NCBI RefSeq assembly: GCF_010183535.1
Contig: NC_071331.1
Coordinates: forward strand, 20,708,001-20,772,000
Length of the DNA stretch: 64,000 bases
DNA from: Caenorhabditis remanei
Lineage: Eukaryota > Nematoda > Chromadorea > Rhabditida > Rhabditidae
Reading direction: 5' to 3'
The position numbers and the translations under genes are program-made. Positions 11,470 to 22,975 of the stretch are shown here, one piece after another (positions within the stretch are counted from its first letter, which is position 1; each line of letters opens with the position of its first letter). The notes under the pieces are model-generated. The model saw only the letters and a program-made list of their open reading frames with translations, ran no database searches and was not told the DNA's origin.

Positions 11470-12832
11470 TCAGTGAACACTCATCGAAAAACCATCATAT
11501 TGGACGAAGAAAGTTGCCGTCCTTCCATCGATTCGTCTGATATCGACTCCTCCGCTTATCTCTTCAGTTTCATCACGATCACTGAAAATAAATGGAAATT
11601 TTCAAGGGAGAAGCATTGGGATCTTTAAATTTTCATGCTTCACAAAAAATCGTGATATTTTATTATGATATCTTACAAAAAGGTGACACTTAATCATTAT
11701 CAACTCACGTTATCAGGGTTCGTTTGACTGCTTCATCCACCACTTCATGCGGTATGTCATGCAATACAAACAATCTGAGATCTTCCAGTGATTTGAATTC
11801 AAATGCCAATAATTCCAGATTCAAATGAGTCTCCATTGCCATCCATTTTTTGAAGAACGAATTCAATTCCTTGTTTGAAATTCGATTTGTTCCAAAAGAT
11901 ACTTGGGCACTATCTATCTCCAACAGTTTATCATATCCAATCCAGTCCGCTTTTTTAATATGTAATTCTTTCAGGTTTTTTGGAATTTTCATATCGAAAT
12001 CGACGTTTTTGGTGTCTAGATCAGAACGTAACTCATTGTTAATTTTGATATTTTCTAGAAGATAAGCGGCGTGTTCATCTACGTCATTTTCTTCTTCCCA
12101 CTGATCCAGATTGCATCCGTTTACTGATTTCACATTAGTTTTCAAAAAATCAATAATCGAAACGTTTTGATCTACGAATACATCTAAAGCCACTCCTAAA
12201 ACATCGATCGTCTGCCTTTTGAATATATCCAATACATATTTACACACTTGTTTCCATTCCTCAACTGGATCTTTCGAATACTTGTATACTTTCCGTTGAA
12301 TGAAACCATTATTTTCATATTCCTCAACCATTCCATCCATTTTTTCATTTGAAGTCATTAGATAAATGCATGACACCAGATCATTAGTTCCTTTAATTGC
12401 TATTGCCATTGTTTCACCTATACCAAGACCGATAGCATATTTCGAATAGAAGGTCATATTTGTTGTCACTGCTTTTGCTCGTTTGGAAATCATTGAAAAG
12501 TTAATTCTGGAAGAGATTACCCAATAAGTGATGTGTAAACACAGAAAGTTTCACTTCACTTCTTTTTTCAAAATCTGAGATAATACTATACATGACTTAC
12601 ATTTCGATTGGATGCATCGCTTTGAAGATTTCTTCAATTGCTAGAAACGGTAGACGGAGGATTGGGAATGTATTACTTCTACGGTTGCTAATCATGTTTA
12701 TTCTGAAAACCATAAAACTTCTATCAACTGTAGAATCCGACTATGAACTTACATTGAGTGCAATGCTTTAGATACTTCTTCCATTGCTCGAAACGGTAGA
12801 CGGAGAATCGGTAATTCGTTTTGAGGGTTCAT
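11470..12832 (-). CDS. F-box/FBA_2 protein with tandem double F-box half motif
   Basis: Exons 12753-12832, 12601-12702, 11709-12506 and 11470-11581 (1092 nt, 363 residues). The outer exon encodes MNPQNELPILRLPFRAME; the inner exon begins INMISNRRSNTFPILRLP. The join therefore reads as two F-box halves in series, the first closed by INMISNRR and the second by INFSMISKRAK. The C-terminal exon is the 112-nt type, ending VQYDGFSMSVH. This is the cleanest intact double-motif gene in the array, since every exon edge has a GTAAGT or GTGAGT donor and a TTTCAG- or TTCCAG-like acceptor. Confidence 0.86.
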
Positions 12833-13880
12833 TGTGCAAGAGCAAACGATCGACGAGAAGAAAAAAAAGGGAGAACAATGAATGAGTAGGAATAAATTGT
12901 AAAGAGGAGGAGAAAGAATGTTCGAGAAGATTCTGAGCAACTAAGGGGTTCTGGGAAACTAAACATAAGAACAACTGGTCTAACTAATTACGTGAAGATA
13001 CGTAGAATTAATAGGTGTTAATTCGACAACGCGACACGAAGCACGGCCTTGAGTATCAACCTGATGACTTCACGATAAGGATCTGCTCTACATTCTGTGC
13101 ATAAAAGGAAAAGGAAGCCGGCAGAAGTCGTCGATCATTCACCGTTTGTAGTTCTACCGTGTCTACCGGAAGAGGCTTGGCGGATCCCTACAACAAAGAG
13201 TTCCGGCGGGTGAAGTCCTCTAGATCAGATCCCAAACAAAATCCAGCAGCTTCCCATTCAACTGCGGAAGCTCTGGAGAAATCTAACAACAAGATCAAGA
13301 GATCTTTAGGTCATTCATGTTTAAAAAATTGATAGAGTTTTCCTCTTTCTGTTACTCTCATACTCTTAGTTTGACACGGGCTCACCGTCTCCCAACAAGT
13401 CCCGGTTCGGCTTTTTCAAACCGCTGATGATGAAACGCGGGCCAAACGCGGGCGAAGAACGAAATTAGGACCAAACGTGGGCCTAATTTCATCCCACGCG
13501 GCTCAAAGCGGTTTTAAGGATGAAACGCGAGTGAGATGCGGGCGTCCTCATTTTTGGGGGGATCTCAAAAGCGCCGAGGATGAAACGAGGATAAAATGTG
13601 GATGAGTTGGCACTCATTCATTTTCAATTTTTATTTCAATTTCTTCGATTGTTTCGTTTTTCGTGTAAGATTTTTTGCTTTTTCATTAAAAAATAACTGA
13701 ATTTCAGTGAACTAAATTCAAAAACGTCTATCAATCGGAATGAATTAAGGAACTACGTTATTCAAAAGTCATAGAGGTGAGTTTCGTTTCGAAAACTGAA
13801 AATTATTGGTGATGGAAAACGTGAATTGGTTCATTGTGAGTGGCAAATAATGGAAAATAAAGAAAATGAATTGAAACATT
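12833..13880. other. intergenic, repeat-derived
   Basis: After the upstream block (12900-12990) there are 13020-13330 of unrecognised, less AT-rich sequence, then a stretch at about 13420-13600 with repeated GCGGGC/AAACGCGGGC motifs (GAAACGCGGGCCAAACGCGG type). No open frame of interest. Confidence 0.4.
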
Positions 13881-15104
13881 TCAATGAATACTCATAGCGA
13901 AACGATTCGTCGAATATTCACGGTAAACGAAAAATGTGGCAGTCTTTCCATCGATTCGTTTGATGTCGATGCCTCCACTTATTTCTTGAGTCGCATTACC
14001 TCTGCTTTCGGTTATTTCTTGAGTTCTATTGCGTCTGCTGAAAAGGAATAAGAAATATTGAAATGTCTTACAAGAAGATTCTCGTGTTGAGTGTAGAGAG
14101 TAGAAACAAATTCTCAACTTACGTTTTCATGACTCGTTTGACCCCTTCATCCACCATTTCATGCGGTATATCATGCAGTACATGATCTCTAAATTCTCCG
14201 ATTTCTATATAATCGAGTTCCAAGTGTTCTAGATTCTGATTTGTTTCCATTGCTATCCATTTTTTGAAGAACAAATTCCATTCTTTGTCCGAGATTAGAT
14301 TATACTCAAGGATCACACTTTTACAATCTATCTCCAGTAGTCTCTCATATTCAATCCATTGCGAATTTTTAATTAATAATTCCTTCAGATTTTTTGGAAT
14401 TTTCCCATCGAAATTGTCACTTTTAATGTCTACATAAGAATTTAACTCATCGTTAACTTTTAAATTATCTAGAAGATATGTGGCGTGTTCATCTACGTCA
14501 TTCTCTTCTTCGGAATGAAACAGATCGCAGTCGTTCACTGATTTCACAATAGTCTTCAAAAAATCAATAATCGAAATGTTTTGATCTGCGAATGCATCCA
14601 TGGTCATTGATAAAACATCGATTGTCTCTTTCTTGAATATCTCCAATACATGTTTACACAATTGTTTCCATTCATTCACCGGATCTTCAAAATAATGAGA
14701 TACCCGTTTCTCAATTTTTCCATCAATTCGTTTGTTTTCCGAAACTTGTCCATTCATTTCTTCATCTATTGTGAATATGTATAAGCATTGTGTCATATAT
14801 TTAGGCCCAAGAATCCGGAGCTCTAGTTCTTCATCAACTTCAATTTGAATTGAATATTTTGAATAGAAAGTCATCTGCTTTGTTACTGCTTTTGTCCGTT
14901 TGGAAATCATTGAAAAGTTTATTCTAAAAGATCTCATGAGTAGGGGACTCGATACAAATGATATACTTGAACAAAGCAAAAAAGCGCGCTGTATCAAAAC
15001 TTGACTGTTAAGACTTACATTTCGAATGGATCCATCGCTTTGAATATTTCTTGAAGGGGAACAAATGGGAGACGAAGTATCGGAAATAGTTTAGGAGGGT
15101 CCAT
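13881..15104 (-). CDS. F-box/FBA_2 protein with duplicated C-terminal segment
   Basis: Exons 15019-15104, 14123-14923 and 13881-14037 (1044 nt, 347 residues). F-box LFPILRLPFVPLQEIFKAM: the usual LAIEEV is VPLQEI, the most diverged F-box core in the window. The last exon is 157 nt, 33 nt longer than normal, because the segment NRTQEI is followed by a second version NATQEI before GGIDIKRIDGK; this looks like an in-frame internal duplication. It ends YREYSTNRFAMSIH. The associated region has the variant MTQCLYIFTIDEEM in place of the common MTSDKKM, shared with the plus-strand copy at 27.9 kb. Confidence 0.86.
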
Positions 15105-16131
15105 TGTGGAGGAGCAAATCGATAGACGAAAAGAGAGAACGAGAGGGAGACAATGAATGACTAAGAGTGAGGGCAATAGACGATGCAAGGAGGAGAAATA
15201 ATGTTCGAGAAGGATATGAGTCACAGAGGGGTTCTGGGAAACTAAACAACAAGAACAGCTGGTCTACTTTGAATAGATGCGTAATGGCTACACTACGTAA
15301 GATACAAAGAGACAGATGGTACTAATTATTATGGGACAGATTAGGCAACTGTGTCAGATCTACTCAGGTCTCTAAATCTGCTGAAATTATTTAATGACTA
15401 GAAAAAGTAACACTTTATTCAGAAACTTAAAAAACAAGAAAACGAACCGTAAAAAAGAATCAGTGAATACTTATCAAGTCGTTTTTTCTTCATGCTAAAG
15501 CAAAAAACAGTCTTTCCTTCGATACGATAAATGTCAATGCCTCCTCTAGTTTTTTACTCTGAAAATAAATAATACAAAGTGACTATTAAGTACTGACTAT
15601 GAGACTAGTGTTTCTCGAAAAAGTCTGATGGTGCGTGTCCACAACAGAAGCTAATTATCTTTTAAAAAACAATAATATCTTTTGACAAAAAGAAATGCTG
15701 AAGCCTGAATCCTTGGTCGCGCGTTACGTTTTCAGGCGCATCGAAGAAAAGAAAATCTTCGCAACGATGTGTTGTGACATTTGATCATTTGTATGTTCAG
15801 TAGCACAGACTTCTAGAACTAGAAATTCAGATAGAGAGGAGCTCAGATATTGCTCTCAGTAATGCAAACTATAAAGAATAGTTATATAAAAATAATAGAG
15901 AACTGTACTTCATGCTAGTAAATTATTGACCAAACATGATATACTTATCAACCATCTTGTAATAACTAATAGAGGCAGATGGTCCCGATCTTCTTTCATT
16001 TTCTGCACACCCAGAAAAATCTGGTTAATGGCAATACAGTGAGATTACATAAAACGTAAAATGTTTTATTGGAATTGATAATTTGGGAATGACAGAATAT
16101 TAAAAATACAGAGACAGTCAATTAAAATGAT
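15105..16131. repeat. intergenic: upstream block, exon relic, duplicated segment (copy 2)
   Basis: The upstream block of the preceding gene lies at 15195-15320. A damaged C-terminal F-box exon on the minus strand spans about 15460-15555 (stop, then sequence matching KTATFF-type residues, but out of frame). From 15575 to 15870 is the second copy of the segment seen at 4475-4780. Together these mark a segmental duplication carrying the following gene. Confidence 0.55.
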
Positions 16132-17424
16132 TTAATGAACCCTCATAGCAAAACGATTCATTCCAAATATTCGGCACACGCAGAGTGTTGCAGTTTTTCC
16201 ATCGATTCGTCGAATGTCGATTCCTCCGTTGAATTCTTGATTTTGATTGAAGCGACTGAAAATAAAAAAATTCTCGAGTTAGTGAATTAAAAACATTATG
16301 AACTCACGTTTTCAAGATTCGTTTGACTCCATCATCCACTACTTCATGCGGAATATCATACAACACATGAATTCGGAATATATCTAGGTTTCTGTTATCG
16401 AGTTCCATGTATTCCAAATTCTGATTTGTTTCCATTGCTATCCATTTCTTGATGAATAAATTCCATTCTTCTTCCCAGATCCGATCATTTGTCAGGACTA
16501 CATGCTTGCAATCTATATCAAGCAGTTTCTCATATCCAATCCAATGCGAGTTGGGGAGATATAATTCATTCAGATTTTTTGGAATTTTCCCATTGAAATT
16601 GTCGTTTTTAATTTTTAGATAAAAATATAACTCATTGCTAACTTTTAATTTATCGAGAAAATATGCGGCGTGTTCGTCTACGTCATTCTCGTCTTCCGAA
16701 TGCCACAGATTGCATTTTTCTACTGAGTTCACGTTTGTTCTCAAAAAATCAATAATTGAAACGTTGTGATCTACGAATGCATCCATAGTCATTGTTAAAC
16801 GGTCGATCGACTGCTTCTTGAATATTTCCAATACATGCTTACACAACTGTTTCCATTCCTCTACTGGATCTTTAGAATACTTGAATGCCTTCCGTGTAAT
16901 GAAACGATTACGTTTATCTTCTTCAGTTTTTCCGTCCATTTGTTTGTCTGATGTCATTTCATAAACACATGATACCCGATTTTTAGTTCCATTAATTGCT
17001 ATTCCCAATGTTGTGTCTATAAAAACACATATAACATATTTTGAATTGAAGACCATCGCTTTTGTAACTATTTTGGCTCGTTTGGAAGTCATTGAGAAGT
17101 TGATTCTGGAAGAGATTGTTCAATAAGTTATGTTGAAATACAAAACACATCACTGTTCTATTTTTTTCACAATTTGAAAAAGTTTTAATGACTTACATTT
17201 CGAATGGATCCATCGCTTTGAAGATTTCTTCGATGGCAAGAAACGGTAGACGGAGGATTGGAAATTTATTACTTCTACGGTTGCTAATCATGTTTATTCT
17301 GAAATAGACATAAAATCTCTGTCAACTGTAGAGTCTGACTATAAACTTACATTGAGTGCAATGCTTTAGATACTTGTTCCATTGCTCGAAACGGTAGACG
17401 GAATATCGGCAATAGAAGATTCAT
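16132..17424 (-). CDS. F-box/FBA_2 protein with tandem double F-box half motif
   Basis: Exons 17351-17424, 17197-17298, 16308-17105 and 16132-16255 (1098 nt, 365 residues). The outer exon is shortened (MNLLLPIFRLPFRAMEQV); two codons of the usual KQLP lead are lost without changing the frame. The second F-box continues INFSMTSKRAKIVTKAM. The associated region ends LYDIPHEVVDDGVKRILKT. Last residues FGMNRFAMRVH. It is the closest relative of the copy at 5.0-6.2 kb (both share LYDIPHEVV and the flanking duplicated segment), but this one keeps the outer exon that the other lost. Confidence 0.85.
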
Positions 17425-18207
17425 TCTGTAGGAGTAATCGATTGACGAGAGGAAAGAGAATGGAGGACAATGAATAAGTAGAAATAAGGTAATGAGTGAT
17501 GGAAGAAGGAGGGAGAATGTTCGAGAAGATTCTGAGCGACCAAGGGGTTCTGGGAAACTAAACAATAAGAACAACTGGTCCACGTTCGAGAAGATTCTTC
17601 TCAAGATTAGATTGCTATGGGAATGTCAAATATTGGTCCTACTGGGAGTGGATGCGTAATGGTTACACTGTCGAATTAAGAGAGCTATAGGAAAGTGAAT
17701 GAGAACAAAAAAGGTATGTGATGGAAGGAGTAGGAAGACTGTTCGAGAAGATTCTGAGCGACAGAGGGGGTTCTGGGAAACTTAACAATAAGAACAACTG
17801 GTCTTACTGGAGTACCGTAATGGATACATGGTATAACCAGACTTTTCCGGCCCAAACCAAAATTTTTCTCGTCCCGAAACCGGGCCAATTTTTGGCAAGT
17901 CTGGGTCTAACAAAGTGAGGTACACAAATAGAGAAAGATGGTACAAATAATTACGAACAGAATAGGCAGATGTGTCAGATGGTCGAGAAACTGGCCTAAT
18001 TTTCTATCTGTCCTCTGTTTTAAAATACATGTATTTTATTTGATCGACAATTTAAAGGCTAGAGAAATAACAACTTTATTCAGGAAAATAACCTTCAACA
18101 GCGGCCAAACGCGAAGCAGTGGTATAAATTTGAAGACTATAGCCTATAGAAGTAACAACTTTATTTAGGAAAATAACTTTTGGTAAACGAATAGGAATAA
18201 AAAAGAA
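17425..18207. other. intergenic: two successive upstream blocks
   Basis: The family upstream block occurs twice on the minus strand, at about 17515-17600 and 17740-17820. The second is followed by a GGCCCAAACCAAAATTTTT / AAACCGGGCCAATTTTTGG foldback at 17843-17900. The frames at 17685-17888 and 17718-17918 translate this DNA and are not genes. Confidence 0.45.
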
Positions 18208-19391
18208 TCAGTGAACACACATCAAGAAACTTCCATGCAATCCAGGGCCAAACACAAAGAGTGTGGCAGTCTTCCCATCGTGACGTCGAATGTCGATGCC
18301 TCCGTTTAGCTCTCGAATACAATTGCGTCGGCTGAAAATAAATAAGAAATATTTAAGTGTTTTGAAACAAGATAAATTCTCGAGTTGAGTAAAGAGAATT
18401 CTCCACTTACGTCTTGAAAGTTCTTTTGACTGCTTCATCCACCACTTCATGAGGAATGTCATGCAATACAAGTGCTCTGAAATTTTCAACATTTCTATAA
18501 ATGAGTTGCAAGTATACAAGATTTAAATGAGTCTCCATTGCAATCCATTTTTTGATAAACAAATTCCATTGTTCATCCGAGATTCGATTATTGTCAAAAA
18601 TCACACTTTTACAATCTATTTCCAACAGACTCTCATATCCAATCCATTCCGAATTCTTGATATGTAAGTCCTCCAGATTTTTTGGAAATTTTCCATTGAA
18701 TTTGATACTTTTAATGTATACTTCGGTACATAACTCAGAATTAATTTGTATATTATCGAGGAGATAAGCAGTATGCTCATCTACATTGATCTCTCTATTC
18801 CATTGAGATACAGTGCATCTGTCCACTGACTTCGAATTGGCTTTCAAAAAATCAATAATTGAAACATTATGATCTACGAATGCATCCATAGTCATTAATA
18901 AATCATTAATTGTATGCTTCTTGAATATTTCCAATACATATTTACCAAACAGTTTCCATTCATCCACGGGATCTTTCGAATACTTGAATACCTTTCGAAA
19001 AATTAATGGAACCGGAAATATGCTCCGACCAATTTCATTCTCCTCAATCTTTCCATCCATTTCTTTATCTGATGTCATTACATAAGCGGCCATATTTCTT
19101 GTTCCAAAAAACCAGATTTCAAGAGTTTCTTTTATATGAATATCTATTTTATATCTCGGATAGAAACTCATCTGCTTTGCAATTCCTTTTGTCCGTTTGC
19201 TAATCATTGAGAAGTTTATTCTGAAAGTGATTATTTGTAAAGTGATGTGTAAACAGAAAAGCTTCACTTCTTTTTCTTTTTCATAATTTGAGAAGGTTGA
19301 CTTACATCTCAAATGGGTGCATCGCTTTGAAAGCTTCTCCAATTGCTAGAAACGGTAGACGGAGTATTGGGAATGGTTTGGCTGGGTCCAT
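18208..19391 (-). CDS. F-box/FBA_2 protein (FLMCVH C-terminus)
   Basis: Exons 19306-19391, 18411-19220 and 18208-18331 (1020 nt, 339 residues). The F-box core is FPILRLPFLAIGEAFKAM, with Gly and Ala at positions usually Glu and Val. The long exon is 810 nt, 9-21 nt longer than the others, because of an insertion around GRSIFPVPLIFRKVFKYS. The C-terminal exon reads TATLFVFGPGLHGSFLMCVH, a diverged end shared in part with the copy at 23 kb (LLMCIH). Confidence 0.86.
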
Positions 19392-19701
19392 TTTGGAGGC
19401 GAGAATCGATAAACGAGAAGAGGTGATGAGGGACAATGAATGAGTGGGGAAGTGAAGAACGTTCAAGAAGGATCTGAGCGACCAATGGGTTCTGGGAAAC
19501 CAAACAATAAGAACAACTGGTCTGCCCAACTGGCCTACATTCGAGAAGATTTTTATCAAGATTAGATTGCTATGGGAATGTCAAATATTGGTCTTACTGG
19601 ATATGGATGCGTAAGATTAGCTAGCCTATATGAGAAAGTCAATCATTGGTCTACAGAGGGTTGTGTTGTCTTCACGATAACAAAAATAGAGGCAAACATA
19701 T

Positions 19702-19938
19702 TTAATGAATACTCATCGCGAAACGATCGAAATCCGAAAAAACTTGGTAGACGAAGAAAGTCGCGGACTTTCCATCGAGACGTGTAATATCAATCCCTCC
19801 GTTTATTTCTTCCATTTCATAACAACTGAAAATGAATTGAAAATTTGAAAGGAGGTTGTAATTTCTGTTCACGAGGTTCTGAATAGAACTAAACATTATG
19901 ACCTTACGTTTTCATTACTCGTTCGACCCCTTCATGTT
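19702..19938 (-). pseudogene. F-box C-terminal remnant fused to GH31 fragment
   Basis: Contains an apparently intact last exon (19702-19825, EINGGIDITRLDGKSATFFV, ending RFAMSIH) and the final codons of the long exon (19908-19938, EGVERVMKT with a GTAAGG donor). Upstream of that the F-box sequence stops abruptly at 19938/19939, where the last exon of a truncated alpha-glucosidase gene begins. Transcription from that gene would read through this remnant as 3' untranslated sequence. Confidence 0.82.
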
Positions 19939-20566
19939 TTAACTTGGAAGATACGTTGCGATTTGAATAAACTGATCAGAAAATATAAGACCTCCAATTG
20001 AAGTATCGAATAGTTTTCTATTCGAACTTTGACGAACAACAGAGAATGAGAAGATATCATTTGAACTGGATGTCGAGAGGACCAAAGATTCATCAGAGGA
20101 TTGAGTTTCTCTTGGAAAATCAACCGGAGGTTCGTATCTGGAAGAGTTAATGAATAAAGTATTTCTTGATTAATAAGGACTCACCTTCCATCGATTCCAA
20201 TATTCACATTCAGAACACTTCCAATTGTTTTCGTTGTCAGTTTAATTTCAGTTGAATCAGCTCCCCATGGATTCGATGGACCATTGTTCTTTCTCAGATT
20301 GTATGTTGTTCCTTGTTGTGAATCTAGTTTGTATCCAACACCGTCTTTAAAATAACACCATGGAGCATTCTTCTGAAAAGTCATTAGTTTACAATTTCAA
20401 TTCAAAAAAGAAGTTGACAAACTCCAGAATCATCTTCTTTCCAGATGCATCCTCTTGCTTCACAAGCCCCTTGATTTCCATTTGGTTCAGGAAGACAATC
20501 GAATCGAGGGCCAGCAATTGAAGAGGATATTAAAGCAAATAAGAGAAGTATGGTAAGTTTACCCAT
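19939..20566 (-). pseudogene. truncated GH31 alpha-glucosidase: signal peptide, trefoil, N-domain only
   Basis: Three well-formed exons, 20423-20566, 20185-20372 and 19939-20137, encode 176 residues. Residues 1-19 are a signal peptide (MGKLTILLLFALISSSIAG). Residues 21-56 form a P-type trefoil: C24, C35, RGCIW (C40) and PWCYF (C54), with Ile replacing one Cys of the usual CC pair. The rest matches the N-terminal beta-sandwich of GH31 maltase-type enzymes, with NRKLFDTSIGGLIFSDQFIQ near the end. The frame reaches YLPS and stops (TAA at 19939-19941) exactly where F-box sequence starts; the catalytic barrel is absent. A TTTTTCAG acceptor lies 4 nt before the ATG, consistent with trans-splicing. 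It resembles C. elegans aagr genes. It may still make a small secreted protein, but not an active glucosidase. Confidence 0.82.
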
Positions 20567-21525
20567 AGTTCTGAAAAATTAATTGATATGAACCATTTTA
20601 AAACTTTTCAATTCTGTAAAGAAAAGAAGAAGAATGAGAAAAAAGAAAATTTCAATACGTGTGATGATTTTTGAAACACCAATACACTCAAGTGTCAACG
20701 AGAACGAAATGTTTCTCCAGGTCGTCAGGTATCACACGATAATTGTCCAAATGATAACGGAAAACGTGGCATAGGTCACTGATAGGAAGAAACGGAAAGG
20801 TATGCAAACATTAAGTGGCTAGAAAATACATGTGCACAATGTGCAACAGTCTAGAATGTATTCGAATGGAATTCCAGTAAATTCACGTGATTCCTTATAT
20901 AAAACGCCTTTTTTCGTTGATGACAAGATACTAGAACTGTACAGAAACGGGATTTCTTCTCGTTATTTTCAGGATCCAGGGAGGATTTGAAAAAAAAGAA
21001 ATCAATAAAAACAAAAACAAATGTTTTCATCATGTGTTCAATGGCTATTTGACAGCTGACCTTAGATTTTCCAAGGGATCAGAGAAATCAGATAAGAAAC
21101 AACTATACTTGTATCAATGATTGTCACTTTTATAAATGACGGAATGGTGTAGAGAGAACAAAGTATATTGGGAGCATTTTCAGAGTTGATCATTGAGATC
21201 ATGATTCCGAAAAAAATACCGTATTCTGATTGAAGCGCCCCTCCAATAAAACAGCACTCGGATGACTACTTTGAAAAATAGAAGCGCATCCGCTACACCT
21301 GGAGGGAATACGGTATGTTTAATTCTATGAATATTCTCTGAACGTTGAGATCAGATAGGCTTGTAAAGAATGAATAAAGTGAAAAAAATTCAAAGAATTC
21401 TTCGACAATTCCTATCGAGTGAATCTGCAGTACGACACCGCGGTTCACAATGTAACATTAACCTGATGTTCTCATCCAACCCGAACTTTTTTCGAACCTC
21501 ACTATTTTTAGTTAGAAAGTGTTTT
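20567..21525. other. 5' flank of the GH31 fragment
   Basis: About 950 nt without a convincing gene. A short inverted repeat with TACCGTATTC ends lies at 21217-21315. The remainder probably includes the original promoter of the alpha-glucosidase gene. Confidence 0.4.
21217..21315. repeat. small TIR element, TACCGTATTC ends
   Basis: TACCGTATTC at the left end and GAATACGGTA at the right end enclose about 80 nt with GCGCCCCTCC / CTGGAGGG subterminal similarity. Size and ends fit a short MITE. It resembles in part the element at 34333-34778 (both carry CGTA-rich ends and GCCCCTC motifs). Confidence 0.5.
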
Positions 21526-22436
21526 TTAGTTAGAAAGTGCTTCATGTGGAATATCATGCAACACACGATCTCTGAATCTATCTAGTTTTCTGTTATCAAG
21601 TTCCACGTATTCCAGATTTTGATTTGTTTCCATTGCTATCCATTTCTTAAAGAACGAATTCAATTGTTCATTCGAGATCCAATCATATTCCAGGTACAAG
21701 CTTTTACAATCTATTTCCAACAGTCTCTCAAATCCAAACCATTGCGAGTTGCTGATATTTAATTCCTTCAGATCTTTTGGAATTTTCCCATTGAAATTGT
21801 CGTTGTTAATGTATACATCAAAAGATAACTCAGAATCAATTTTTATATTATCGAGGAGATAAGCGGTATGCTTTTCTACATTGATCTCTTTATCCCTCTG
21901 ATCAAGACTGCATTTGTCCACTGATTTCACATTTTTTCTCAAAAAATCAATAATCGAAATGTTTTGTCCTGGAAATGCATCCATTGTCATTGATAAATAG
22001 TCGATTGTCTGTTTCTTGAATATATCCAATACATGTTTACACAACTGTTTCCATTCATCCACCGGATACTTTGAATACTTGTATACCTTCCGTAAAATTT
22101 CTCGACCCCATTCAATCTTCTCAATCTTTCCATCCATTTTTTCATCTGATGTCATGACATATGAGACCACATCCTTTGTTCTATGGAGTCTGATTTGCAG
22201 TTTATTGTCTATATAAAGCTCTATCGCATATCTCGAATAGAAAGTCGTCTGCTTTACAATTTTTTTGGTCCGTTTATTGATCATCGAGAAGTTGATTCTG
22301 AAAGATTTATCTTCCTTTTTTACAGTTCGAGAAGGTTTTTAGTGATTTACGTTTCGATCGGATCCATCGCTTTGAATACTTCTTGAATAGCTAGAAACGG
22401 TAGACGGAGGATTGGGAACGGTTTCGGAGGGTCCAT
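21526..22436 (-). pseudogene. C-terminally truncated F-box/FBA_2 copy
   Basis: Exons 22351-22436 and 21526-22297 remain open (285 residues), with F-box FPILRLPFLAIQEVFKAM and INFSMINKRTKKIVKQ. The family sequence stops at LHDIPHEA and is followed by LSN and a stop (21526-21528), so the donor of the long exon and the whole C-terminal exon are gone. The exon 1 donor is GTAAAT. Next to the breakpoint is a short tandem repeat (TTAGTTAGAAAGTG twice, 21509-21540), possibly a scar of the deletion. It might still be translated as a truncated protein. Confidence 0.75.
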
Positions 22437-22975
22437 TTTGGAGGGGCAAATCGATAGACGAGAAGGGACAACGAGGGAGACAATGAATGCGTGGGAATGA
22501 GGGGCAATAGGCGATGGAAGGAGGAGGAAATAAACAATAAGAACAACTGGTCGACAAGTAATGGTAACACTACGTGAGATGCACAAATATAGACAGATGG
22601 TCTTGATCTTGTTAAACACCGACCAATAACCCAGAAAGATCTTTTCGTGGGATTCTAGAAAGTCTGATTATTATTATTGATGAACACAAATCGGCAAAAA
22701 AACAGATGGGAATATTCTTTGTGGAATGAATAGGCAGATGTGCCAGATGGTGTGTCCTCTGCTGAAAGATGCGTTTATTCTATTTGATTGATCATTTGAA
22801 GGCTTGAGAAATAACAACTTTATTCAGAAAAAAAAATTTGGTACACAAATAGATAAGAATAGAGTTTTCCTGTATTTGGAGCAGTGAAAAGTGAAAACTT
22901 TGAAAAGAAACACAAACAGTCACATAGAACTTAAATAAAGATTAGCGAGGTGAAGCGTCAAATAGGAAATAAGAA
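22437..22975. other. intergenic flank
   Basis: Partial upstream block (about 22520-22620) of the truncated copy and AT-rich DNA. The two overlapping frames reaching 22619 are extensions of the F-box exon into the flank. Nothing else is visible. Confidence 0.4.
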
